Shown piece after piece: positions 9,598 through 19,268 of a stretch of DNA of 64,000 nucleotides. The notes beneath the pieces are model-generated. The model had not been told where the DNA came from and searched no databases. It saw nothing but the letters and a program-made list of their open reading frames with translations. Numbering within the stretch: position 1 is the first letter of the stretch; the number at the start of each line of letters is the position of its first letter. The stretch comes from Anaerolineae bacterium (lineage in GTDB: Bacteria; Chloroflexota; Anaerolineae; Anaerolineales; Anaerolineaceae): positions 1-64,000 of the forward strand of contig JABLXK010000004.1 in NCBI GenBank assembly GCA_013178095.1, read 5' to 3'. The translations under genes were made by a program, and so were the position numbers.

Positions 9598-10806
9598 ATG
9601 GACGATCTCTTTGAAAAATTGAAAGCGCTTGGCTTGAAAATTGAAAAAGCCGCTGATATCGAACCATTGAGTGAAACAGCCACGCCAATGGAGGCAGCTG
9701 TCCCGGGACGGTGGCTCGATGAACTTAACCGGGGCGTCTATGTCGTTGAGAAAACCTACCCGGCAGGAAGCGGTTACGGAAAGGTTGACTTGCGTCCTCC
9801 CTTGTCAACCGATCCGCTGGAGCAATTTTTAGATTTAAAAACACATCTGAAACCGAAAAAAATCGTCTTTCTGGATACTGAAACCTCCAGCTTGAGCACC
9901 GGCGCCGGTTCAATGGTATTCATGATTGGGATGTCATTCTTCGAAAAAGAAAACCTGAAAACCATCCAATTATTCCTGGACAAGCCGGAATTCGAGACCG
10001 ATATGCTATGTTATTTTGATGACTTGCTGCAGGGATTCGATACTTTTATCAGCTACAATGGCAAAGCCTTCGATATTCCCATGCTGCGCAGCCGGTTCAT
10101 CCTCAACCGCATTCCATCGAATTTCAATGAGTTCAATCACATCGATTTGCTGCATATCGCCAGGCGGATCTGGAAAGTACGCCTCGATTCGCGGCGGCTT
10201 TCGGATATTGAAAGAGAGATCATCGAATTCACGCGCGGGGGTGAAGAAATTCCGGGCTGGCTGGTACCCCAAATTTATTTCGATTACCTGGACTCTCACG
10301 ATGCTCAGCCTCTTAAAGGGGTTTTTTATCATAACGAAATGGACGTGGTTTCGCTGGCAGCTTTATTTATTTTCGTTAATCGTTTGCTGGCGAATCAGGA
10401 AAATCCTAAATCGATTGATGGACGGGACGCGTTTGCGATCGGCAGTTACTACGGGAAAATGGGGAAAATGGATCTATCACGAAATTTCCTGAAAACCGGG
10501 ATGGAGCACGATTTGCCGGAAGAATTAAAAAAAGCAGCCGCCCGCAATTTTGGTGATACGTACAAAAAACAAGGAAAATGGGATGAAGCCATTGAATATT
10601 GGGAAGCGGCTGCCGGGATGGAAGATTTTCAGGCGTGCATCGAATTGGCTATGGCTTACGAACATCACAAACAGGACCCGCAGACCGCGTTAAAATGGGT
10701 GGAGAGAGCTTTCAACCTGCCGGTCAGCCAAAAATACCGGCAGGAGGAGTTGATCAAGCGCAAATTGCGCCTGATCCGGAAATGCGAGGCGAGACGTGAA
10801 GGATAG
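9598..10806 (+). CDS. mrfB: Ribonuclease H-like exonuclease (MrfB/YprB-like) with C-terminal TPR-like helices
   Basis: FLDTETSSLSTGAGSMVFMIG ... FISYNGKAFDIPMLRSRF ... YHNEMDVVSLAALF (DEDD exonuclease motifs); directly downstream of the mrfA-like gene. Confidence 0.85.
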   Translation: MDDLFEKLKALGLKIEKAADIEPLSETATPMEAAVPGRWLDELNRGVYVVEKTYPAGSGYGKVDLRPPLSTDPLEQFLDLKTHLKPKKIVFLDTETSSLSTGAGSMVFMIGMSFFEKENLKTIQLFLDKPEFETDMLCYFDDLLQGFDTFISYNGKAFDIPMLRSRFILNRIPSNFNEFNHIDLLHIARRIWKVRLDSRRLSDIEREIIEFTRGGEEIPGWLVPQIYFDYLDSHDAQPLKGVFYHNEMDVVSLAALFIFVNRLLANQENPKSIDGRDAFAIGSYYGKMGKMDLSRNFLKTGMEHDLPEELKKAAARNFGDTYKKQGKWDEAIEYWEAAAGMEDFQACIELAMAYEHHKQDPQTALKWVERAFNLPVSQKYRQEELIKRKLRLIRKCEARREG

Positions 10807-11044
10807 CAAATTGCAACTGGTTTGGAAAGCCCAAGGCTACCTGGATGCGCAGTTGATCAAAAATTACCTGGAATCTTTCGGAATTGAAGTTTTCGATTTT
10901 GAAGAGAGCGTAGGCAAGGCTTACGGGCTCACGGTTGGTTCTTTGGGAGAAGTTGAATTGTACGTGCGCAAAGAAAAAGCGCGCGAAGCGGAAGAATACA
11001 TGCGGCGTTATCTGGAAGTCAAGCCGGATGATGCGGAGGGTTGA
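10796..11044 (+). CDS. DUF2007-like small protein (putative signal-transducing protein)
   Basis: GYLDAQLIKNYLESFGIEVFDFEES...YVRKEKAREAEEYMRRY; overlaps the mrfB 3' end by 11 nt. Confidence 0.7.
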   Translation: MKDSKLQLVWKAQGYLDAQLIKNYLESFGIEVFDFEESVGKAYGLTVGSLGEVELYVRKEKAREAEEYMRRYLEVKPDDAEG

Positions 11045-11646
11045 ATCTCTTTCAGACTTATCGCAATTTGATAATCCTCCCGCGAATCGATATCCAGCGC
11101 CAGGCGCTCGTCCGGCCAATCCACCCAACCGACTCGCCGACCTTTTAGCAAAGCTTTGGCGCCGCAGTCGCCGCTGATATCCATCATTTCCGGGAATAAA
11201 CAGCGCTTAAATGCCACCGGATTGCACTGCTGTCCGGCAACCCGCGGCGCGGCAATCTCGATCTCTTTTTCTCCAATTTTTACTGCCAGCAAGCGCAATA
11301 AATCGACGCTCACGAAAGGTTGATCAACCAGCATGATCAAGACCGCGTCCACGTCATTGTCCAACGCGGCAATTCCCGCTTTTATTGAACTGCTCATCCC
11401 GTTTTGCCAAGCCGGGTTGATCAGCACGGCAATGTCTTTATTTAATAAAACTTTCCGTACCTCTTCCGAACGGCAGCCTAGCACCAACTTGATCGGACCG
11501 ACGCCAGCCTCAAAGGCTGTATTTATAACATGGTTAATCAGATAGTCATTCCCCCATTTTAATAACTGTTTGGGAGAATCCAGCCGGCTGGATCCTCCCG
11601 CAGCCATGATCAGAATCGCAACATTATTGTTTTTTATTGAGAACAC
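11008..11646 (-). CDS. mocA: MocA/YgfJ-like nucleotidyltransferase (molybdenum cofactor cytidylyltransferase family)
   Basis: ILIMAAGGSSRLDSPKQLLKWG ... VLIMLVDQPFVS; likely GTG start inside the preceding ORF tail, downstream of the Mo hydroxylase genes. Confidence 0.85.
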   Translation of the reverse strand: MFSIKNNNVAILIMAAGGSSRLDSPKQLLKWGNDYLINHVINTAFEAGVGPIKLVLGCRSEEVRKVLLNKDIAVLINPAWQNGMSSSIKAGIAALDNDVDAVLIMLVDQPFVSVDLLRLLAVKIGEKEIEIAAPRVAGQQCNPVAFKRCLFPEMMDISGDCGAKALLKGRRVGWVDWPDERLALDIDSREDYQIAISLKEIQPSASSGLTSR

Positions 11647-13858
11647 CCAGGCCTTCCAGAACCCGCTCTTCCAACAGCGGAAATCCATCGAACCAGACGC
11701 CGGTGGCTTCGTGCATGGCCATCATCACCGCCGGAGCCAGCGGGATATATGGGATTTCCCCCACTCCCCTGGCGCCATTCGGCCCGATGGGATCAATATC
11801 CTCAATGATAATGCTTTCAACTTTTTCCGGGATATCCATGATGGTCGGGATCAGATATGTAGACAGGCTGTCGGTTTTGACTTTGCCTTTTTGCTGGACA
11901 AAATTTTCCAGTACCGCATATCCGCCAGCCTGCACGATGGCGCCTTCGATCTGACCTTTGACTTGCTGTTTGTTAATGGCACGGCCTACGTCATCCGCGC
12001 AGATGACTTTTTCTATCACCACTTTTCCGGTTCTGGTATCCACGCTGACTTCCACCGCATCCGCTGCGTAACCATAACAGAAGTTGGGCGTGCAGGCGCC
12101 CGTTTCCGGATCGAGCGGCGTTGTCCTGGGAGGGCGGTAAACGAAAGTCGCCTCGGCTGGCCGTTCCTCGTTCTTCCATTTCTCAAGAGCAGCTTGGGCA
12201 GCGCCCAGCACGGCATTTCCTCCCATAAAGGTCATGCGGGAAGCCGATGAACTCCCGGAGTTTTCGGTTACCGCGGTATCGGACACCACGATCTCTATGA
12301 TATCTACCGGCACATTCAATACGTTGGCGGCAATTTGGATAAAAGCGGTATGGGCGCCCTGCCCCACATCAGCGCCGGCGTGCTTCAGGATCACTTTTTC
12401 AATTTTATCTTTTCCAAGAAGAGTAATACCTGCCCAGCAATTTTCTGGCGCTCCGTAGGAAAAACCAACGTTTTTGAATCCGGCAGAAATTCCGATCCCG
12501 TGAAGAATATGTGGTGCTTTCGTGTCTTTCCAGGAAAGCCTGGGGCTCGTCCAATGGGTTCCTTTATTATCCCATCCGGCGGCTTTGGCGCAATCCCGGA
12601 TCACATGCTCGATGCTGATGCCTTTCGGCAAGGGCGAACGCACAGACGTTTCTTCGCCTTCCTTGAGGGTGTTCAATAATCGAAATTCCACGGGATCCAT
12701 GCCCAGCGCTTCCGCCAACTTATTCATCTGCATTTCCGCTGCGAAACAACCCTGCGGAGCGCCGAAACCGCGGAATGCACCATTGGGAATATTGTTGGTT
12801 GCGATCACTTTCCCATCGATCCATACATTCGGGATACGGTATGGGCCGGGAACCATAATTAGTGTATTCTCCAATACCTTGTTGGAGGTATACATATAGG
12901 CGCCCCCATCGGAAATAATATCCGCCTGCATGGCCACCAGTTTTCCGGCTTTGGTTGCGCCCCACTTGGTGTGAATTCTGTAAGGATGGCGTTTATGATG
13001 CCCGATGATGGATTCACGCCGCGTCCAAACGGTTTTGACTGGGCGATCAATGCCAATTTCGTGTAGTTTCATTACAGACAAAGCCAGTGTGATCTGGACC
13101 GACATATCCTCACGGCCACCGAAAGCGCCGCCGATGGCGGGATAAATCACGCGCACTTTGTCTTCGGGTAAATTTAAGGCATGCATGATCTGTTCGCGGT
13201 CTTCGTGTGCGAATTGTCCGGCGACGACTACAGTGATGCGCCCTGCTTCGTCAATATAAGCCATACCGGCTTCGGGCTGCAAATAGGCATGCTCCTGCGA
13301 CGGGGTTGTGTAATCGCTTTCCACGATCACATCCGCCTGCTCGAATCCTTTGTTAATATCACCGTAACGGATCTGAAAATGGCAGATTTGGTTGGATGGG
13401 CAATCGGGATGCAACAATACGGCTCCTTCCCGCATGGCCTCTTCGGGAGTGTCCAAAACCGGCAAGTCTTCGTAATTGATGTCAATTAATCCGGCAGCTT
13501 TCTCCGCGATCATCGAATTTTCCGCGATGATCAGGGCAACCTGGTCGCCTGGAAACCTGACATGGTCGGCATAAGGGATTCCTGAATCCGGACCGCATAA
13601 TACCGGTTGATCGAATTTCATCAGCCCATATTCGTTGCACGGGACGTCCTTCGAAGTGAGCACCATTAAAACGCCTTCCAAGGCTTGGGCTTTGCCGGCA
13701 TCGATGCTTTTAACGATGGCATGCGGCCGTTCAGCGAAAATGGTTTTCATGTATAACTGGTCGGGCTTATTGAAATCATTGGGGTATAGCGCGCGGCCGG
13801 TAACCTTATCCAGCGCATCGATCCTTTTGATGGGTTTTCCGATTAGAGTGTCGTTCAT
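11624..13858 (-). CDS. Xanthine dehydrogenase-family molybdopterin-binding subunit
   Basis: IGGAFGGREDMSVQ, NGAFRGFGAPQG, GVGEIPYIPLAPAVMMAMHEATG motifs of the aldehyde oxidase/xanthine dehydrogenase large subunit. Confidence 0.93.
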   Translation of the reverse strand: MNDTLIGKPIKRIDALDKVTGRALYPNDFNKPDQLYMKTIFAERPHAIVKSIDAGKAQALEGVLMVLTSKDVPCNEYGLMKFDQPVLCGPDSGIPYADHVRFPGDQVALIIAENSMIAEKAAGLIDINYEDLPVLDTPEEAMREGAVLLHPDCPSNQICHFQIRYGDINKGFEQADVIVESDYTTPSQEHAYLQPEAGMAYIDEAGRITVVVAGQFAHEDREQIMHALNLPEDKVRVIYPAIGGAFGGREDMSVQITLALSVMKLHEIGIDRPVKTVWTRRESIIGHHKRHPYRIHTKWGATKAGKLVAMQADIISDGGAYMYTSNKVLENTLIMVPGPYRIPNVWIDGKVIATNNIPNGAFRGFGAPQGCFAAEMQMNKLAEALGMDPVEFRLLNTLKEGEETSVRSPLPKGISIEHVIRDCAKAAGWDNKGTHWTSPRLSWKDTKAPHILHGIGISAGFKNVGFSYGAPENCWAGITLLGKDKIEKVILKHAGADVGQGAHTAFIQIAANVLNVPVDIIEIVVSDTAVTENSGSSSASRMTFMGGNAVLGAAQAALEKWKNEERPAEATFVYRPPRTTPLDPETGACTPNFCYGYAADAVEVSVDTRTGKVVIEKVICADDVGRAINKQQVKGQIEGAIVQAGGYAVLENFVQQKGKVKTDSLSTYLIPTIMDIPEKVESIIIEDIDPIGPNGARGVGEIPYIPLAPAVMMAMHEATGVWFDGFPLLEERVLEGLGVLNKKQ

Positions 13859-13872
13859 GACTGCTCCATTTA

Positions 13873-15291
13873 TTATTCTTTATCGGACAGCATTTCCGCT
13901 GCTTTTTCTACCGCTGAAATGATGCTGTAATAACCGGTACAACGGCATAAATTTCCGGAAAGACCTTGCTTGATCTGTTCCAGTGTTGGGTGCGGTTTTT
14001 CTTCCAATAATTTGACGGTGGACATTACGAAGCCGGGAGTGCAAAATCCGCATTGAACCGCGCCCTCGTCAATGTAGGCTTGTTGAACCGGATGCAATTG
14101 ATCGCCATGCGCAATCCCTTCAATGGTGGTGATATCACATTGATGCGCTCGCGGTGCGGGCACCAGGCAGCTGAACACCGGCAGTCCATTCATATACAAG
14201 GTGCAGGCGCCGCATTCTCCCTCCCCGCAGCCGATCTTGGTTCCAGTTAAACCGGCTTGTTCGCGGATTAGGGTGGATAACACACCATTTTGGCCCTTGT
14301 CGAAAGAATATTCCTTTCCATTGATGCGTGTTTTGATCAACTCATGCTGACCATGATCGAATGTGCGCAAGGTAGGTGTAAAGAAAGCCTTTTTTGATCC
14401 CCATAATAAAACCTGATCGTCATCATATTCCTGCCATGCTCCGCTTTCAATTTCCGCCAGCACTTTTTCTACCAGCACCGGAATTAAATAACCCCGATAC
14501 TCCTCGGAAGCCCGAACATCCGATATCGGTTTGCCATCCTGCGACGCTAACGCTGCAGCTTGTGAAATTACATCGCCAGTGAGTTTTTTTCCTATCAGGA
14601 ATTCCTCAGCTGTCCGTGCGTGAATGATGGTGGGAGCTACAGCGCCGAGCGTGATGCTGGCGGCGCTGATGATATCCTGATCGAAAGTCAGGATAGCTGC
14701 TGCATTGGCGACGGAAATGGCATGAGTTTTTCGCAGGATATATTTAATAAAATTACCTTTTTGATTAGCCGACAATTTATTGAAATGCACATCCATTACC
14801 ATTTCATTGGCTGCCAGATCGATCTTGCGCACGCCTTTGTAAAAATCAGCCAGTTTAACTCTTCGTTCGCCTTTGCAGGATCGAATGGTCAATTCGGCAT
14901 CCATCGCAATGAGTGGTGTGATGGTATCGTTGGCAGGTGAAGCTGTGATCAGGTTGCCCAGGACCGTCCCTACATTCCGAATTTGCGGAGACCCAATGGT
15001 TTGAGCAGCTTTCAGGAGGGGCAGAGCATACCGGATTAAAGGCTCCGATACCAGACACTGATTATGCGTAACAGCCGGGCCAATGGCGATCGATTCCCGT
15101 GTTTCTTTAATGATATTCAAGCCTTCAATGCGATTGATGTCGATCAGATCGCGTGTTTCAGAATGCAGCCCGTTTTTCAATTCAAGCACCAGGTCGGTGC
15201 CGCCCGCGATGATCCTCGCGGCTGCACCCTCCCTATCAAGGATTTCCAAAACATCGTCGACACTACCAGCGGTATAGTACCGTTCCCACAT
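13873..15291 (-). CDS. Fused FAD-binding (CoxM-like) and [2Fe-2S] (CoxS-like) subunit of a Mo hydroxylase
   Basis: N-terminal ARIIAGGTDLVLELKNG and QIRNVGTVLGNLITASPANDTITPLIAMDAEL; C-terminal GCGEGECGACTLYMNG and CGFCTPGFVMS ... GNLCRCTGY. Confidence 0.92.
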   Translation of the reverse strand: MWERYYTAGSVDDVLEILDREGAAARIIAGGTDLVLELKNGLHSETRDLIDINRIEGLNIIKETRESIAIGPAVTHNQCLVSEPLIRYALPLLKAAQTIGSPQIRNVGTVLGNLITASPANDTITPLIAMDAELTIRSCKGERRVKLADFYKGVRKIDLAANEMVMDVHFNKLSANQKGNFIKYILRKTHAISVANAAAILTFDQDIISAASITLGAVAPTIIHARTAEEFLIGKKLTGDVISQAAALASQDGKPISDVRASEEYRGYLIPVLVEKVLAEIESGAWQEYDDDQVLLWGSKKAFFTPTLRTFDHGQHELIKTRINGKEYSFDKGQNGVLSTLIREQAGLTGTKIGCGEGECGACTLYMNGLPVFSCLVPAPRAHQCDITTIEGIAHGDQLHPVQQAYIDEGAVQCGFCTPGFVMSTVKLLEEKPHPTLEQIKQGLSGNLCRCTGYYSIISAVEKAAEMLSDKE

Positions 15292-15312
15292 AAAACCAAC
15301 CTCCTGAATGAA

Positions 15313-16659
15313 TCAACCTTCCAATAAGCTAAGAATGGCGGGAACCAGTTGCTTTTTTCTGGAAACCAGTCCTTCCGCCGTTAACGTTCCATCCGAATTC
15401 CGCCGATATGGTAAATCCTCCAGGATCAACGGTGGATTATCCAGAAGCAAAATGCTGGAGCCGCTGACCACATCGGTTACCATCAAAACAGCGAAATCGA
15501 GTCCTTTACCAACCCGCATCTGTTTCAATGCATCCTCAATCTTGACCAGATGCTCATTCAATTCATAAAGATCGGTAACCTCCGCTTGCGAAATAGAGAA
15601 TTCATAATCACTGGCCTTATAGATCTTGATATCCCCTGTGACCACTTCGTTCGCCGGCCGGCTTCCAAGCCCCGTTCCGGCCGAAAGCACTTTTTCCGCA
15701 TAGCTTTTCAAGTCCTCGTTTTTCAATCGAGAATTATCTACAAATGCCCAACGCGCCAGCTTTTTGATTGCTTCATTATCGCGTTTGGTAGTGGTGGGCG
15801 ATATCAGGTTGAGCGTATCGGAAATAATCCCGGCCATCAGCAGTCCGGCAATTTCCGGCGGCAGCGCCAGACCAGCTTCTACAGTCCGCTCAGTTACCAA
15901 CGTTGAAGTGCTGCCCACCGGTTCCACCATGAATCGTATCGGACTATTGGTGGGCGGATTTCCCAGCCGGTGGTGATCGAGGATCTCCAGCAATTCAGCT
16001 TCTTCCAGCGAGGAGATCGACTGCTGCGCTTCATTGTGATCCACCAGGATCAACTTGATACGCGGCGGATTCAACAAATCTCTTTGGCGCACAATGCCCA
16101 CGTACTTCCCATGGTCATCAACAACCCAAAATTCATTATCTTCTTCGCGCAGCGCTTTTTTAACCAAATCACGGATGCGCGCTGTTTTATTGAAGCGTTC
16201 AATGGTGGTGTCGGATGCCTGATCGCAGGGCAAATCCAGGATGTCATTGATGGTAGTGTTGATCTTCACCGGATGAGGCCCGGCCAATTGATTGATCAAG
16301 TTGAACAAACTGTTGCCCGTTACCATGCCGAAGGGAGTGCCGTCAGCGTTCACAATCGGGGCCACTCCACCGGTGCGGCTGGCGATCGCCCAGGCTTCCC
16401 GCAAGGGCTGCTCCGGCAGCGCGGTATCCAGCCGATGGGTGACCACCTCGAAACGGGGAGAAGCGTCGGACAGGAGATACGGCATTTCCAGGCCTAAAAA
16501 TTCGAGCACCCAGGCCGTTTGTTTGTTGATCACACCAGAACGGGCGGCGATGACATCCGCTCCATCCCGTTCGCGCAGCAGCCAGGTATACCCGATGGCT
16601 GATGCGATGGAATCCAGATCTGGATTCATATGACCAATGACGTAAGTGGGTAATCTCAT
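15313..16659 (-). CDS. Family II (DHH) manganese-dependent inorganic pyrophosphatase with CBS/DRTGG-type regulatory insert
   Basis: VIGHMNPDLDSIASAIGY, LVDHNE, ILDHHRLG, plus two CBS-like segments (APIVNADGTPFGMVT; FWVVDDHGKYVGIV). Confidence 0.88.
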   Translation of the reverse strand: MRLPTYVIGHMNPDLDSIASAIGYTWLLRERDGADVIAARSGVINKQTAWVLEFLGLEMPYLLSDASPRFEVVTHRLDTALPEQPLREAWAIASRTGGVAPIVNADGTPFGMVTGNSLFNLINQLAGPHPVKINTTINDILDLPCDQASDTTIERFNKTARIRDLVKKALREEDNEFWVVDDHGKYVGIVRQRDLLNPPRIKLILVDHNEAQQSISSLEEAELLEILDHHRLGNPPTNSPIRFMVEPVGSTSTLVTERTVEAGLALPPEIAGLLMAGIISDTLNLISPTTTKRDNEAIKKLARWAFVDNSRLKNEDLKSYAEKVLSAGTGLGSRPANEVVTGDIKIYKASDYEFSISQAEVTDLYELNEHLVKIEDALKQMRVGKGLDFAVLMVTDVVSGSSILLLDNPPLILEDLPYRRNSDGTLTAEGLVSRKKQLVPAILSLLEG

Positions 16660-16676
16660 GGCAGGTTTATATTGGT

Positions 16677-17675
16677 TTATTGCTGCGCGAAAGTATCGAT
16701 CAGCAAATGCACGTCACCGCCGACCGGGTACAGGATCGGGCATGTGCAGCCATTCTTGACGTACTCGTGCACCTTGGCGCGCGCCTCATCGGGCGTGCCG
16801 GATGCGGTCACGCGCATGACCACGTCATCTGAAACAAAATGTTTGGCTTTTTGGATTTGTTCGTGCGTGGCAGGCCAACCCAGGATGGATTGAATTTCGG
16901 CGACTGTCTCCATGGATACGCCTGATGCTTTGGCAATATGGGGCTGCTGCGCCAGATATTGGGTCAGTAATTCGCGGGTAGTATCGATGGCTTTATCATG
17001 GTCATGGTCGACCGAGCAAACCACCAGCTGCGGCCGGTCGATATCATCCAACGTTTTCCCGGCTTTCCTGGCGCCTTCAGCCAATAATTCGAGCGCTTTA
17101 TGGTTGTATTCCGGTTCTACACAGTAATTCATCACCACGCCGTCGGCAATTTCGCCCGCCATCTCCATCATCATGTCGCCAGTCGCGCCGATAAAGACCT
17201 GCACATTGCGGGGTTCGCGCCGGCCGTGAACGACATCCAATTCGATGCCATCCACATGGATGAATTCACCATGAAAAGTAACGCGCTCCATCGCTAGCAA
17301 GCGTTTCAGCACAGTGACAGTCTCTTTCATGGCCAGAAGGGGTTTGCTGCGCGTGATACCGACGTTTTTAGCCAGCGGATCCCACCATGCGCCGATGCCG
17401 CAAATAATACGATTGGGCGCCAGATCATCCAGTGTGAGGAAAGTCGAAGCCAACAATCCAATATTGCGAGTCCAGTTATTGATGACACCCGAACCAACCT
17501 TGATTTTCTCCGTCACAGCGGCGTATGCAGCCATGGGTACAATGGCATCACGCACCAAACGGCTTTCAGCCTGCCAGACAGCTTCAAAGCCTTTCTTCTC
17601 GGCATATTGGACGTATTCCAGACCATCCCGTAAGTCATGAGCATCTTGCAGATATAAAGCGACACGTTCTTTCAT
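16677..17675 (-). CDS. LLM-class (luciferase-like) F420-dependent oxidoreductase
   Basis: [44 protein letters not shown] and [18 protein letters not shown], typical of methylene-H4MPT reductase-like luciferase family members. Confidence 0.88.
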   Translation of the reverse strand: MKERVALYLQDAHDLRDGLEYVQYAEKKGFEAVWQAESRLVRDAIVPMAAYAAVTEKIKVGSGVINNWTRNIGLLASTFLTLDDLAPNRIICGIGAWWDPLAKNVGITRSKPLLAMKETVTVLKRLLAMERVTFHGEFIHVDGIELDVVHGRREPRNVQVFIGATGDMMMEMAGEIADGVVMNYCVEPEYNHKALELLAEGARKAGKTLDDIDRPQLVVCSVDHDHDKAIDTTRELLTQYLAQQPHIAKASGVSMETVAEIQSILGWPATHEQIQKAKHFVSDDVVMRVTASGTPDEARAKVHEYVKNGCTCPILYPVGGDVHLLIDTFAQQ

Positions 17676-17696
17676 ATTGATCCTCCACAGACATCA

Positions 17697-18326
17697 TTAT
17701 TTTTTTATAAAATCAAATTCATTCAACGAATAATCGGATTGCCGTAAAAATTCCAAATCTTCCGGGATATCCAGATCAAATGACAATCTATCATTATTAT
17801 ATATTTCAATGCGGATTTTTTTCTGCTCTGCCTGCTCGATGTGTTTGCGAAAAGACCACACACCGAAGTCATAATCCAGGATGCCTACGGGATTGATGAA
17901 TAATGCGTTGGTTCCGTTCATCCGGCGATCGGGGGTAATCACAATTTCAGGCGGTTTTTTGGCTTTGCCCAATAATTCCCGCACGCATTCCGGTTCAATA
18001 AATGGCAAATCCGCCGGTATGATCAAGAGCGAAGAAGCATTAAATGCTTTCGCCGCCAGGGTTCCTTTGCGCAGCGCTTTGTTAATATTTGTATTGGGGC
18101 TTTCTTGAATGGTACGGACGCCGTAATCCCGGCTGATGGTCAATGCGCCTGGATCATAACTGACAATCAGAATTTGGTCGATTTCTTTTACTTCTTTTAG
18201 ACAGGCAATGGTTTTAACCAGCAAAGTTTGATTCAATTGTTCCCGGTCTTTTTCAGACAGGACAGTCGCAAGCCTGGATTTACCGCGGCGGAGTGGTTTA
18301 ATTGGAACAATCGCCCAAAGCGACAT
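17697..18326 (-). CDS. cofC: 2-phospho-L-lactate guanylyltransferase (CofC/FbiD family)
   Basis: WAIVPIKPLRRGKSRLATVLS...LLIIPADLPFIEPE...ITPDRRMNGTNALFI; adjacent to cofD/cofE. Confidence 0.9.
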   Translation of the reverse strand: MSLWAIVPIKPLRRGKSRLATVLSEKDREQLNQTLLVKTIACLKEVKEIDQILIVSYDPGALTISRDYGVRTIQESPNTNINKALRKGTLAAKAFNASSLLIIPADLPFIEPECVRELLGKAKKPPEIVITPDRRMNGTNALFINPVGILDYDFGVWSFRKHIEQAEQKKIRIEIYNNDRLSFDLDIPEDLEFLRQSDYSLNEFDFIKK

Positions 18327-18332
18327 AAGTTT

Positions 18333-19268
18333 TCAGATTATTTCTTTTCTTAAGAATTCCAGAATATCTTCAGCCAGCCGGATGCGATTGGGCAAGTCTG
18401 GCATCATGATATCGGTTGCCTGAAAGATTATACCTGATTGCTCGATTTCTTTACCGTAACTCACGTCCTGATTATCCAGAAAAATGCAATTTAAGAATTC
18501 CGCGTAATGCAGAGCGACATGCACAGGACTGGGTTCGATGCCCATCTCGCCATAAATCTTGGCCAGCGGGCCTTTAATGGCCTTCCCGCCCACGATTGGA
18601 GATACTGCCAGCACGTATTTTGAAGCCATCCGCTCGCGTATGCCGGGTACCGATAAAATCGGGGCGATGCTGACCAATGGATTGGACGGGCAAATGACCA
18701 CTGCGTCAGCCTGATCGAAGGCTTGAAGCACGCGTTTATCCGGTCGGGCTTGATCAATGTCTTTAAAAATGATTTTCTCCACAACCGGTTCAAAATGATA
18801 TTTAACAAAATATTCCTGAAAAGAAAGCATCCCTTGATCGCGGGTGTCCACTAAGGTGGGAACCGGTTGATCGCACATCGGAAGTATGGGATGTTTGATG
18901 TTCCAGACATCCCGGAAATGCAAGGTTATTTCCGTGAGGGACCTGCCAGCCTGCAGCAACCGTGTGCGTTCCAGATGAGTTGCCAGATCCTGATCGCCGA
19001 GCATGAACCAATCCGGGCTGCCATTTTTTTTCAACTTCTCATAGACTTTAAACGAATCATTCAGGATGCCCCAGCCGGTTGCCGGATTGGCCATACCTGC
19101 CAGCGTATACGTGACGGTATCCAGATCGGGGCAGATGTATAACCCAAAGAACGTGAAATCGTCGCCGGTGTTGACAATAATGGTCAAATCATCTTCAGGC
19201 AATACCGCTGAAAGCCCCTGAGCCAACTTTGCTCCGCCAACCCCGCCCGCCAGTGCCACAATTTTCAT
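18333..19268 (-). CDS. cofD: 2-phospho-L-lactate transferase
   Basis: MKIVALAGGVGGAKLAQGL...IIVNTGDDFTFFGLYICPDLDTVTYTLAG...ICPSNPLVSIAPILSVPGIR. Confidence 0.95.
   Translation of the reverse strand: MKIVALAGGVGGAKLAQGLSAVLPEDDLTIIVNTGDDFTFFGLYICPDLDTVTYTLAGMANPATGWGILNDSFKVYEKLKKNGSPDWFMLGDQDLATHLERTRLLQAGRSLTEITLHFRDVWNIKHPILPMCDQPVPTLVDTRDQGMLSFQEYFVKYHFEPVVEKIIFKDIDQARPDKRVLQAFDQADAVVICPSNPLVSIAPILSVPGIRERMASKYVLAVSPIVGGKAIKGPLAKIYGEMGIEPSPVHVALHYAEFLNCIFLDNQDVSYGKEIEQSGIIFQATDIMMPDLPNRIRLAEDILEFLRKEII

Noticed and set aside
7035-11044. Classical anti-phage defence island
   Set aside because: The helicase/HNH/exonuclease mix is suggestive, but the family match is to the MrfAB repair pair and surrounding genes are housekeeping; kept only as a secondary possibility.
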